The translations under genes were made by a program, and so were the position numbers. 62,036 nt of DNA from an uncultured Clostridium sp. (GTDB taxonomy: Bacteria; Bacillota; Clostridia; Clostridiales; Clostridiaceae). The notes beneath the pieces are model-generated. The model did not search any database and was not told where the DNA came from. It saw only the letters and a program-made list of their open reading frames with translations. Shown piece by piece: positions 6,275 to 13,693 of the stretch; position 1 is the first letter of the stretch; each line of letters starts with the position of its first letter. Location of the stretch: assembly GCA_937927335.1 (NCBI GenBank), contig CALBDU010000028.1, positions 1-62,036 on the forward strand, written 5' to 3'.

Positions 6275-8408
6275 AAGGTTCACCTTCTTCAGCTAGATTC
6301 CAAACCTTGAAACCATCTGCCTCCGTTACAGTAATAACTCCTGAAAGAATAATGTTGTCCAATTTAGCACTTATTTTATTTAAGCCTGTTATCACTTTTT
6401 TAAAGTTTTCATTATCAAGATTTTCTATATTATCTATAGCCAAAATCCTGCAGGCTGGATCAGCTTTATCAATAAATGTTGTCAGCATAGCTATAAGTAA
6501 AATCATCTGCTGCCCGGTACTCAATGCATCGAAGTTCCTTTTCTCTCCGAACCTATCATTCCATCCAAACTGGAAGATCTCTTTTCCTCCTTCGGATTCA
6601 GTGCTAAAATAAAACTCATTTTCTATACCCATGGCATTTAGATTAGCCTGTATTTCGCTCTGTATTGGCTCCAGTGTCTCTTTTACCAGTTCCCCTTGTA
6701 ATCCCTTGGCTCCTAATGTATCGTCCAAGGATTTAAAGGATATGGCATAATATTCAGCAGTCTTACTGTCTATCATGCTACTCTTTAGATTTGAAAGGGT
6801 TGTCCTGGCCTGATCCTGCTCTTGAATTTTTTCCTTTAGAGCAGAAATTTGAGTTCTTATTCCATCTGCCTGCTTCTGCAGAATATCCAATGGAGCTATT
6901 GGTTCAATCTTCTCATTCTGAAGCTTTTCTAAATCAGCTTGAAGGTTATTTATTTTTTGCTGCTTAACCTCATCAAAAGATTTTGCCTGATTCATCAGAT
7001 TCTCCAGTTTATTGATTTCTGAATTTAAAATGTTATTTGCTCTATTAGTATCCAGCTCCTCTTGCTGCAGTTCCTGAATTTCTTGATTTAACTTATCCTT
7101 ATCGTTCTTAAGGGCTGTTTCCTTTTCATTCAGTTCCTTAAAGGTTTGGGCCAATATATCTTTCTGGATTTCCCAGATCTTGATCTGCCCTTCAGTATGT
7201 TCAATGAATTTACTAAAATCTTTATCACATTTGATCTTAGTATCCAATACACAAGTTTTACCTACTCCCTTAACACTTTCCAAAGTCTTTCTTGTGCTAT
7301 CGATCTGGGCTCTGATTTCAATACCCTTGGTTTTAACATCTTCTTTATCCGCAGCTATTGGTTTAAGCTTCAGAATAATATCAGATATTTGTTTCTGAAC
7401 TTCAACAATTTTGTTAGAGTTATCAACCTGTTTAATTTTTTCTTTGGCAGCAAGGATGCTGCTATCAGTTGCAGCAATATCAATCGTGCATTGTTTTGAA
7501 TTTTCGTTTTCAATAGACCTTTTTAAAGATTCTATTTTCTCAAACCTAGCATCTATATTCTTCTTTTTCTGGGTGTCCTCAGATATCTGCTTTTCAACAT
7601 TTACAAGATCGCTTTGGAAATTTTCAAGCTCATCCTTATTGGCTTTAAGGTTCCTGTCAGTTTCAGAAAGCTGATTTTTTAGTTCAGCAAGCTTTTGAAC
7701 TGTAGCCTGGGATCTCTTCTTTTCATCATTCCAGTAACTCAATTTGGTCTTTGTCCAATCAATCATACTTTGGAGCCCCATGGATATATCATAGTTTTCC
7801 GGATATTCATTCATGGCCTCTCCTATGACTTCTTTCACTACTTCAAGCTGCTCCGGATTATTCACCTCAAGTTCAATAGTCACCAAACTTTTTTCAATAT
7901 ACTCTCTCACTCTTTCTTTGTTCCACTCTGCACTGTTAAAACCAGCCAGGTTATAAATGAATTCTCTTCTCTTACTATCAGAGAGACCGAGGAATTCGTT
8001 GAAGTCTAACATCACCGGTAAGTTACCCAGTTCAGCCATGATCCTGGCTTCCTTTTCAGTTATTTTACTTTCACCCTTGGAAGGGCTGACATTGACATTT
8101 TGAGATATAGTCACTTTTGTGGACCCATCTTTATTCTTTGAAACCTTCTTTTTAAACTCTCTAGAAAAGCTAAAATCATCAGTTTTCAGACCTACTTCCA
8201 TGGAATCTGAATTTGAAAGTTTAAATGTTTCATCAGTTTTCTTACCCTGTCCTGGCACGTAACCCATTAAAGCAATACCTAATGCCTGTAACCTTGTAGT
8301 TTTTCCTATTCCGTTCGGTCCACATATGATGTCCTTACCTGTCAGCTGCTGTGTTGTATTCTGGCCCTTAATGTTATGCATAATGATTTCTGTTAACTTC
8401 TTACTCAT
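6258..8408 (-). CDS. SbcC/Rad50-like AAA ATPase with long coiled coil
   Basis: 716 aa. Walker A GPNGIGKTT near residue 31, long Lys/Glu-rich coiled-coil arms (about 210-550), then an ABC signature ALSTGQQ and Walker B CRILAIDNIEN near the C-terminus. This is the SMC/Rad50/RecN class that holds DNA ends. No nuclease (SbcD/Mre11) gene is next to it; instead it lies between an unknown 379-aa protein and a UvrD-like helicase. Start and stop overlap both neighbours, which indicates one translational unit. It probably serves phage recombination-dependent replication. Confidence 0.85.
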   Translation of the reverse strand: MSKKLTEIIMHNIKGQNTTQQLTGKDIICGPNGIGKTTRLQALGIALMGYVPGQGKKTDETFKLSNSDSMEVGLKTDDFSFSREFKKKVSKNKDGSTKVTISQNVNVSPSKGESKITEKEARIMAELGNLPVMLDFNEFLGLSDSKRREFIYNLAGFNSAEWNKERVREYIEKSLVTIELEVNNPEQLEVVKEVIGEAMNEYPENYDISMGLQSMIDWTKTKLSYWNDEKKRSQATVQKLAELKNQLSETDRNLKANKDELENFQSDLVNVEKQISEDTQKKKNIDARFEKIESLKRSIENENSKQCTIDIAATDSSILAAKEKIKQVDNSNKIVEVQKQISDIILKLKPIAADKEDVKTKGIEIRAQIDSTRKTLESVKGVGKTCVLDTKIKCDKDFSKFIEHTEGQIKIWEIQKDILAQTFKELNEKETALKNDKDKLNQEIQELQQEELDTNRANNILNSEINKLENLMNQAKSFDEVKQQKINNLQADLEKLQNEKIEPIAPLDILQKQADGIRTQISALKEKIQEQDQARTTLSNLKSSMIDSKTAEYYAISFKSLDDTLGAKGLQGELVKETLEPIQSEIQANLNAMGIENEFYFSTESEGGKEIFQFGWNDRFGEKRNFDALSTGQQMILLIAMLTTFIDKADPACRILAIDNIENLDNENFKKVITGLNKISAKLDNIILSGVITVTEADGFKVWNLAEEGEPYEQSA

Positions 8409-9547
8409 TAAAACTCACCGCCTTGATCTATGGCTGAATTAATTAATGTCTTAGCCATATTCAACTGCGCCAGTGACAGCTGCTCCAATGGTTTTTTGAA
8501 GTTATCTTCAATTGTTTTATTGAAAGCTTCATCACCTATAAAATCCTTTGCTGCCTCAAGCTCATCCAATAATTCAGCTTTCCCCGATTCATTAACTGGC
8601 ACCTTTTCTTTTTTAGGGATATTGACCTGCTGCATAGGTGTCCCTGCTCCTGCTGCAGTTTCAGGTAGTTCATGCACAACCTCCTCTTCATCTCTGGAAG
8701 TCATAACATCCTCCTCAGTTATGTCATCAATTACATTTGCATCAATGAAGTCGACCTTAATCCCCTTATATTCACCTAGGTTTTCTCCTTGCTCTGCCAT
8801 TTGTGAAAGCTTTAAGAGATCCTCTCTTGTAAGGTCATGATTATACCCAATTACATCAACAAATCCATAATGGTTGTATTCACTACCTTGTGCATCAACA
8901 TATACTTGTGCCAAAGCAGGATGTTTTTTCAGGCAATTCCTTTCAGCTATTGTTTGCGCTTTTCTTTCCGCAAACAACTTATTCTGAATGTAGGTATCCA
9001 TGCACTTAAGTACATCTGTTTCATTTAGATTTACCCACATTCCCATAAGACCTTGGATTCTTAAAAACATACCTGTCTTTTTTTCATCTTCCGTTAACAT
9101 GGTTTCCATGCACATTTTCCCAGCCTTTTGATTCTTCTGAATCTTTTTATTTAGATCCTGAAGAAAGTACATTTTTATATCATATAGCAAAGTACTGCTT
9201 GTCATAACTAAGTTACCTATTGGACTAAACCCTATTCCTATCTTCTTAACCCAAACCTTATCTATGGTACCCGATTCTGGATCTATGATTGGGTAAGGAT
9301 TTACAACAACGTTGTTGTCTGGAAGGGTCAGCTTTTCAGGCGTTACTATACTCACACTTGCTATAGTGTTCATCAGATTATAGCCTGCAGCTGTTATCAT
9401 TGATTTTCCTTGAATGACACTTAAATGGCCCTTCTTCTCTTCAAGTTTTAAGCGCCCCTTAACTGCCTTTATGCCTCCAGATGATGTCCTTTTTATGAAT
9501 ACATCTCCATCCCCAAGTTTTGTAATTGATTTTTGATTATTTTCCAT
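8408..9547 (-). CDS. Uncharacterised 379-aa protein in the recombinase position
   Basis: No family recognised. The first 220 residues look like a folded domain (ITAAGYNLMNTIASVSIVTPE, VKKIGIGFSPIGNLV, RKAQTIAERNCLKKHPAL), followed by an acidic linker and a Gln/Ala/Leu-rich C-terminal helix region. The position directly before an SbcC-like ATPase and a helicase is where Firmicute phages commonly carry an annealing protein (RecT, Erf or Sak type), and the segment with TIAERNCLKKHP recalls the conserved basic helix of such proteins, but I cannot assign it. ATG start at 9547, GGAGGG upstream. Confidence 0.7.
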   Translation of the reverse strand: MENNQKSITKLGDGDVFIKRTSSGGIKAVKGRLKLEEKKGHLSVIQGKSMITAAGYNLMNTIASVSIVTPEKLTLPDNNVVVNPYPIIDPESGTIDKVWVKKIGIGFSPIGNLVMTSSTLLYDIKMYFLQDLNKKIQKNQKAGKMCMETMLTEDEKKTGMFLRIQGLMGMWVNLNETDVLKCMDTYIQNKLFAERKAQTIAERNCLKKHPALAQVYVDAQGSEYNHYGFVDVIGYNHDLTREDLLKLSQMAEQGENLGEYKGIKVDFIDANVIDDITEEDVMTSRDEEEVVHELPETAAGAGTPMQQVNIPKKEKVPVNESGKAELLDELEAAKDFIGDEAFNKTIEDNFKKPLEQLSLAQLNMAKTLINSAIDQGGEF

Positions 9548-9565
9548 AGAAAACCCTCCTAATTT

Positions 9566-9859
9566 TTATTTGTAGAATTGCTGTTTTGCAATTGTTTCAA
9601 GTATCTTTTTAACTTCCGGTGGCAAATCTTCCGGATTCACCATGTTTAAAGTAATGTTTTTTGACCCTTGTCCATTATGCCTTTCAGGTAAGTTCTCTCT
9701 CTCGGGAATGTCAATTATATAGTTAAGTACCTCTTCAAGTTCCTTTGCTGCATCTGTATGATATTGAAAATTTAAGTTACTGAATCTCTTGTCTCTATCT
9801 GCTGCCTGTAAATGTCCATCAATTCTTCCAGTAATGTACCCTATTATTACTTCTTTCAC
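9566..9859 (-). CDS. Hypothetical prophage protein (97 aa)
   Basis: Unrecognised soluble protein. An N-terminal alpha/beta stretch (MKEVIIGYITGRIDGHLQAADRDKRF), a central helix (DAAKELEEVLNYIID), a polar linker and a C-terminal helix (PPEVKKILETIAKQQF). ATG at 9859 with AAGGAGG upstream. It lies 18 bases before the 379-aa recombination-type gene and is probably in the same operon. Confidence 0.7.
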   Translation of the reverse strand: MKEVIIGYITGRIDGHLQAADRDKRFSNLNFQYHTDAAKELEEVLNYIIDIPERENLPERHNGQGSKNITLNMVNPEDLPPEVKKILETIAKQQFYK

Positions 9860-9872
9860 CTTACAATCCTCC

Positions 9873-10058
9873 TTATGCTGTTCTTTTAAATACTATTGAG
9901 CTTCTCTCTGCTATATCAAGCAGCTCATTTAAATTCGTTTTCTTTTTGAAATTCATTCGGTTAAACTTTATATCATCTGTGGTAATCTCCATGACCACAG
10001 CAAACTCTGCTGCAGTTATAGGTTGTCCCAATTTTTGTTCCAACATTTCCTTGATCAT
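9873..10058 (-). CDS. Hypothetical prophage protein (61 aa)
   Basis: Unrecognised small protein with a helical N-terminus (MIKEMLEQKLGQPITAAEFAVVMEIT) that could be a helix-turn-helix-like element, and a basic centre (RMNFKKKTNLNELLD). Closely spaced between the antirepressor gene and the 97-aa gene on the same strand. A DNA-binding role is possible but no motif proves it. Confidence 0.6.
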   Translation of the reverse strand: MIKEMLEQKLGQPITAAEFAVVMEITTDDIKFNRMNFKKKTNLNELLDIAERSSIVFKRTA

Positions 10059-10070
10059 AATTCCTATCTC

Positions 10071-10874
10071 CTAACTTACTTCTCTTACCTTCTCAACAAC
10101 CGGATACACCCCAACTTCTTTCAGCAAATCATAAAGGAATAATCGTCCTTTTTGGGTCCACTTAGTATTCATCTTCACATCAGGCCTTCCATCGGACCTT
10201 AAAATATCAACAGTGGAAGAATGAGTATAACCTTTTGCCTGATATTTCTCGTATAATAACCATTGCCCTGACTGCTTGTACTGAATTTTAAGTTCATGAA
10301 GCAACTCATTCATCTTTGTACCAGACATACCATAATCCTTTGCTATCTGAGTAATAGTTACCAACCCTTTGTTTTTCAGAATACTGTCCATATAGTCAGC
10401 CTTAGGTTTTAATTCCCCGATCAGCTGATCCTTTTGCTTATTTAAGAGAATTAATCCTTGCCTTTCCTCTTCTTCAGCAATCCATGCCTTTGCCCTTTCA
10501 ATAGGGTCAGCTATCATATAACTATCAATTCGCTTAAAATCTCTTACTCTAAAATATGTCTCTTCAAGTTGTTCATAGATTTCCCATGCAACGTCAGTAT
10601 CTAAGATTTTCGCATGTCTAGCTGCTCCTCTTTCAGTCCATAGTGTAAGTACACTTGCAAATTTCATTGAAGGGTCGTTAATATTATTCACTACCCTTTT
10701 AAACTCTTTCAGTTCCTCTCCGGAAAGCTGAAAATAATGTTTTCCCTCTATAAACCTGCTTTTGTTATTATTAAAATTTGTTTTTATGTTTGTATCATCT
10801 GTTCCATATACTTCTGCTAAAACTCTTGTGGTCATTATTCTCTGATTCTTAAATTCCATTGGTTGTAATTCCAT
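10071..10874 (-). CDS. Phage antirepressor (ORF6N plus KilA-C/ANT domains)
   Basis: 267 aa. The N-terminal ORF6N-type domain (about 5-110) includes NQRIMTTRVLAEVYGTDDTNI and a GKHYFQLSGEELKEFKR segment. The C-terminal part (about 155-260) matches the ANT/KilA-C domain, with PKADYMDSILKNKGLVTITQIAKDYGMS and a GRPDVKMNTKWTQKGRLFLYDLL end. Such proteins bind and inactivate a phage repressor or switch early transcription. The ATG at 10874 follows AGGAGG. It is the first gene after the XRE regulator gene at 10,948-11,487. Confidence 0.88.
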   Translation of the reverse strand: MELQPMEFKNQRIMTTRVLAEVYGTDDTNIKTNFNNNKSRFIEGKHYFQLSGEELKEFKRVVNNINDPSMKFASVLTLWTERGAARHAKILDTDVAWEIYEQLEETYFRVRDFKRIDSYMIADPIERAKAWIAEEEERQGLILLNKQKDQLIGELKPKADYMDSILKNKGLVTITQIAKDYGMSGTKMNELLHELKIQYKQSGQWLLYEKYQAKGYTHSSTVDILRSDGRPDVKMNTKWTQKGRLFLYDLLKEVGVYPVVEKVREVS

Positions 10875-10947
10875 TTACATTCCTCCTTAGAATCTGATAT
10901 AATATAAATGGGTATAAACCTAAGTACCTAATTAAATAACATTCTTA

Positions 10948-11487
10948 TCAAAGACCCTTGCCAGAGGGTTCTTTTTTTATATATTTTTTTTCTAAAAGCT
11001 TAATTTTGTGCTCCTTAAACATGTCTTTTATATCAAGACCATATTCATTACATATTACTGCTATATAAATTGCACTCGCGTCAAAAGCATCTATAGCCTG
11101 TTGAATGCTTTGGTATACTGCTTGTACATCTTCCTGAGAACAAGTTTCCGGCTTACGGTATGTCTTAATAGTGCCTATAGAGCTTATAGCTTCTTCAAGC
11201 TCCTCGAGTACCTTGTCTTTAACACTGGCTCTATGCAGATCTGCTGCTTCTCCATCCAGCCAAGTGGCTGAAAATACTCCTCCAGTGATTTCACTTGAAG
11301 CCTCAATATACAATCTTGGATCATCTAGTTTCCCTGTAATCCTCTCAAGGACATCAAACTTAACCTGTCTCTCCCCCCTCTCAATTGCTGATATCATCTT
11401 TCCTGAGCAAAATCCCATAGCTCCTACTGCATCTTGTGTACAGTTGCGGTGCAGCCTTGCCTCTTTAATAGCCACCCCTAATGACAT
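10948..11487 (-). CDS. XRE-family transcription regulator
   Basis: 179 aa with an N-terminal helix-turn-helix (VAIKEARLHRNCTQDAVGAMGFCSGKMISAIERG shape, residues about 5-40) and a helical C-terminal part that probably dimerises. I chose the ATG at 11487 because AAGGAGGG precedes it; the open frame reaches 11556 without a good site. Three copies of an ACTGTAGA/TA-type sequence lie just upstream, so it may bind its own promoter. It is unusual that a third XRE regulator lies in the early region besides the CI/Cro pair. Confidence 0.85.
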   Translation of the reverse strand: MSLGVAIKEARLHRNCTQDAVGAMGFCSGKMISAIERGERQVKFDVLERITGKLDDPRLYIEASSEITGGVFSATWLDGEAADLHRASVKDKVLEELEEAISSIGTIKTYRKPETCSQEDVQAVYQSIQQAIDAFDASAIYIAVICNEYGLDIKDMFKEHKIKLLEKKYIKKEPSGKGL

Positions 11488-11507
11488 TTTTAATCCCTCC
11501 TTATCAA

Positions 11508-11588
11508 TACTGTAGAATTGAGAATTTGAAACGAATTTAACTGTAGAGTTCATCACCTTTTAATCTACTTACATAAACTGTATAGTTT
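11508..11588. promoter_or_regulatory. Three operator-like repeats upstream of the XRE gene
   Basis: TACTGTAGAATT (11508-11519), AACTGTAGAGTT (11539-11550) and AAACTGTATAGTTT (11575-11588). The second and third are perfect inverted repeats around GTAG/GTAT (AACT-N4-AGTT), the first is a two-mismatch copy. A related TTGTAGAATT occurs near 12,189-12,198. They straddle the likely promoter of the 10,948-11,487 regulator, which suggests autoregulation. Confidence 0.55.
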
Positions 11589-11634
11589 ATATAAGATGTT
11601 TTTTTATATTTGTATCCTCTCCCTTCGTCTGATG

Positions 11635-11671
11635 CCGCAGGACTACCCCAAAGGTTCTGCGGAAATTTTTT
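11635..11671 (+). terminator. Rho-independent terminator shape, plus direction
   Basis: CCGCAG-16 bases-CTGCGG followed by AAATTTTTT. The stem may extend with imperfect pairs inside. It points in the plus direction although no plus-strand gene ends here, so it may block antisense transcription into the regulator region. The rest of the 11,557-11,732 gap holds a second short inverted repeat, CCGAAGAATTCCTCGG (11704-11719), and the operators listed separately. Confidence 0.5.
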
Positions 11672-11732
11672 AGTTTTTAGAGGTTTTTACATTATATTGA
11701 CCACCGAAGAATTCCTCGGATATGCTATACCT

Positions 11733-11903
11733 TTAACGATTAACTCTTGACTTAAGCGTTATGTTGCCAACAAGTTGCCCTACATGTTCCTTACAGACCA
11801 TTTGCTTTTCAAGAACACCTGGGGCAACTTCAACATCATCTAAAATGGTGCCTTCTTTTTCACATCCTAGATAGGCACATTTAGCAATTTTAACGTTACT
11901 CAA
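11733..11903 (-). CDS. Small zinc-finger-like protein (56 aa)
   Basis: Start chosen as TTG at 11903 because AAAGGAGG lies 8 bases upstream; an in-frame ATG at 11933 has no such site. The sequence has CAYLGC and MVCKEH pairs about 25 residues apart, a CxxxxC...CxxH pattern that could bind one zinc. Unknown function; the position in the early region suggests a regulatory or host-interaction role. Confidence 0.6.
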   Translation of the reverse strand: MSNVKIAKCAYLGCEKEGTILDDVEVAPGVLEKQMVCKEHVGQLVGNITLKSRVNR

Positions 11904-11936
11904 TTTATATACCTCCTTTGATTCATAATTCATTTT

Positions 11937-12098
11937 TTATAAAGTAAGTTTGCAGTCTGGTGAACTTAATATGTTAATAAGTTCATCAACTTCATATGGT
12001 TGGAGCTTATTAACAAGTATTTTGGCAAGCTCTTTTGAAAGAATAGCCTGAAGCACAGATTTGTCTTCCGGAAAATTCACAATTACATTACGTACCAA
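11937..12098 (-). CDS. Hypothetical small prophage protein
   Basis: About 53 aa from a TTG at 12098 that lies a good distance after AAAAGGGGGG; a GTG at 12107 is the alternative. Mostly helical (DKSVLQAILSKELAKILVNKLQ, then EVDELINILSS). No known motif. It is directly upstream of the small zinc-finger-like gene, separated by 33 bases, and probably the first early transcript member on this side. Confidence 0.5.
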   Translation of the reverse strand: MVRNVIVNFPEDKSVLQAILSKELAKILVNKLQPYEVDELINILSSPDCKLTL

Positions 12099-12222
12099 AA
12101 GCTCCACCCCCCTTTTCAAATTATTGCTGTATATAATATGCAGCTTGATCTACTTTAGTTACCAATGTTTAAAGGACTTTACGTAATTTTGTAGAATTAT
12201 CACCTTAAAAGAGGTGATATCT

Positions 12223-12495
12223 ATGAGCACACAGGCTAAAATTCACTGTTTTAATTGTGATGCTACTTACTATGTTTACTGGTCTGGTATTTCAAGAGAA
12301 AAGATTATTAGCTGTCCCCATTGCGATGCAGTAATTGATGAGCACATGTGGAATCATATAGTTGATGCCATGGGTACAGTTAACGATGTAAATTATCACT
12401 TTAGAAAATACAATGGTGAACGAAATGAAGATTTATTTGAAATTTCTATTGAAAATTACCATGTACCTTATGAAAAATTTAGGTTTGATGACTAA
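12223..12495 (+). CDS. Zinc-ribbon protein on the opposite strand
   Basis: 90 aa, with CFNC at residues about 9-12 and CPHC about 18-20 residues later, a four-Cys zinc ribbon at the N-terminus, followed by an acidic, aromatic C-terminal half. AAAAGAGGTGAT precedes ATG at 12223. It is the only plus-strand gene within the minus-strand early block, so it has its own promoter or is a later insertion (a moron). Its stop converges with and overlaps the 3' end of the next minus-strand gene by 17 bases. Confidence 0.65.
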   Translation: MSTQAKIHCFNCDATYYVYWSGISREKIISCPHCDAVIDEHMWNHIVDAMGTVNDVNYHFRKYNGERNEDLFEISIENYHVPYEKFRFDD

Positions 12496-12775
12496 TAATT
12501 TCATGAATTAAATCATCAAGAATAGCTGGCGTTTTATCTAAGTTATATTGCCTTATAACATGTGATAATTCTTCAGCTATTTTCTTATAATTTTCATATC
12601 CTCCAAGTGAACTACTTAACAATATTTCTCTGCTACTAATGCACGTATCATCATTTAAAAATTCATCTATAAATTTCATTGCCATAGCATATTCAGAAGT
12701 TTTTTCTTGCTGCATTTGTATATATTTTTCAAGTGCAGCCACTCTTCTTTCAAGCATCTCAAGTTCTAAACACAC
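12479..12775 (-). CDS. Hypothetical helical prophage protein (98 aa)
   Basis: Starts with a coiled-coil helix (LEMLERRVAALEKYIQMQQEKTSEYAMAMKF) and is helical to the end. GTG at 12775 lies in a weak AAAGGTG context; an ATG at 12757 is the alternative start. It lies downstream of the Cro-like gene on the same strand and overlaps the 3' end of the plus-strand zinc-ribbon gene. Function unknown. Confidence 0.6.
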   Translation of the reverse strand: MCLELEMLERRVAALEKYIQMQQEKTSEYAMAMKFIDEFLNDDTCISSREILLSSSLGGYENYKKIAEELSHVIRQYNLDKTPAILDDLIHEIISHQT

Positions 12776-12848
12776 CTTTATCTACCCCCACTTTGTGGAA
12801 TAACCTATCTTTTTATCTACAACAGTTAATTTTAAAATTAAATTGTGA

Positions 12849-13073
12849 TTATGCTGATTGATTTTGTATATTATAGTTTACATTATCATCAAAAAAAATT
12901 TCTTCCATTGGTTTTTCCAAAGCCTTTGCTATACGATTTGCCACTTCATAAGAAGGCTTTTTCTTATTATTTTCTAAATCTGATAAATATGGACGAGTTA
13001 TATTTGCCTTTTGTGCCAATTTATCCTGAGATAGCTTTTTCATTTGCCTTATTTCTGCAATTTTGTTAATCAT
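12849..13073 (-). CDS. Cro-like XRE regulator (74 aa)
   Basis: A compact helix-turn-helix protein: IAEIRQMKKLSQDKLAQKANITRPYLSDLENNKKKPS, followed by ANRIAKALEKPMEEIF. Length and position, divergent from a longer CI-like gene, fit a Cro-type early regulator. AAAGGAGGTG precedes the ATG. Its promoter (TTGACA-17-TACACT) is covered by palindromic sequences that are probable operators for it and for the divergent repressor. Confidence 0.88.
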   Translation of the reverse strand: MINKIAEIRQMKKLSQDKLAQKANITRPYLSDLENNKKKPSYEVANRIAKALEKPMEEIFFDDNVNYNIQNQSA

Positions 13074-13119
13074 AATTTACACCTCCTTTATGATATTGTT
13101 CACTTTGGTTTACATTTTA

Positions 13120-13148
13120 AGTGTACACCGTATTTAATATTTTGTCAA
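13120..13148 (-). promoter_or_regulatory. Strong promoter for the Cro-like gene
   Basis: Reading on the minus strand, TTGACA (13143-13148), a 17-base spacer, and TACACT (13120-13125). This is close to the sigma-A consensus and lies about 45 bases before the Cro-like start. The TACACT element overlaps the palindrome GTGTACAC. Confidence 0.75.
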
Positions 13149-13164
13149 CTATGATGTACGTACA
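13121..13164. promoter_or_regulatory. Palindromic operators in the CI/Cro switch
   Basis: GTGTACAC (13121-13128, over the -10 of the minus promoter) and TGTACGTACA (13155-13164, just upstream of its -35) are perfect palindromes with a common TGTAC core; GTTTACA near 13,108 is a related half. TATAAT at 13203-13208 is the likely -10 for the divergent repressor gene. Confidence 0.5.
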
Positions 13165-13228
13165 AATCAAAATATTTTTGTATTCTATTGATTACAAAAT
13201 GTTATAATTAATCTGAGGAGTTGATACT

Positions 13229-13687
13229 ATGAAAACCTTAGGCCAATTAATTAAAGATTATCGCCAATCTCATGATAATATGTCACTTAGAGACTTTGCT
13301 GAAAAGTGTGGTGTTAGCCATTCTTACATAGATAAACTTGAAAAGGGAATAGATACCCGAACAGGTAAACCAGTAGTTCCAACATTAGATACAATTGAAA
13401 AAATATCAAAAGCTTTAAATATGCCTGTAGAACAAGTATTAATGGAAATTGGGTTTGCATTTTATTCTAAAGAAAAAGAACTATCGCACAAAGACGAAAA
13501 GGACGTTGAAAAATTACTTAATAATACAATGGCCTATTTGGAGAATCAAGAAGGATTAATGCTTTCAGGCGAACCAATGGATGAAAATGACCTTGAGCTT
13601 TTAAAACAAGCAATTAAAAATGGCCTGGAATATGCTAAAATCTCAAATAAGAAAAAATATACTCCTAAAAAATATCAAAAGGAGTGA
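13229..13687 (+). CDS. CI-like XRE repressor
   Basis: 152 aa. An N-terminal helix-turn-helix (LGQLIKDYRQSHDNMSLRDFAEKCGVSHSYIDKLEKG) followed by a helical tail ending in a Lys-rich stretch. It diverges from the Cro-like gene across 155 bases of promoter DNA and is followed by an unknown gene, an ImmA-type protease and the integrase, so it is the probable lysogeny repressor. AtypicaI feature: no S24 peptidase domain, so release from repression is more likely by the ImmA-type protease two genes downstream than by self-cleavage. Confidence 0.88.
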   Translation: MKTLGQLIKDYRQSHDNMSLRDFAEKCGVSHSYIDKLEKGIDTRTGKPVVPTLDTIEKISKALNMPVEQVLMEIGFAFYSKEKELSHKDEKDVEKLLNNTMAYLENQEGLMLSGEPMDENDLELLKQAIKNGLEYAKISNKKKYTPKKYQKE

Positions 13688-13693
13688 TTACTG

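Noticed and set aside
10950..10975. Hairpin with T run as terminator before the antirepressor gene
   Set aside because: The sequence is inside the last codons of the XRE gene and the T run faces the plus direction, so it is not a terminator for the minus-strand genes.
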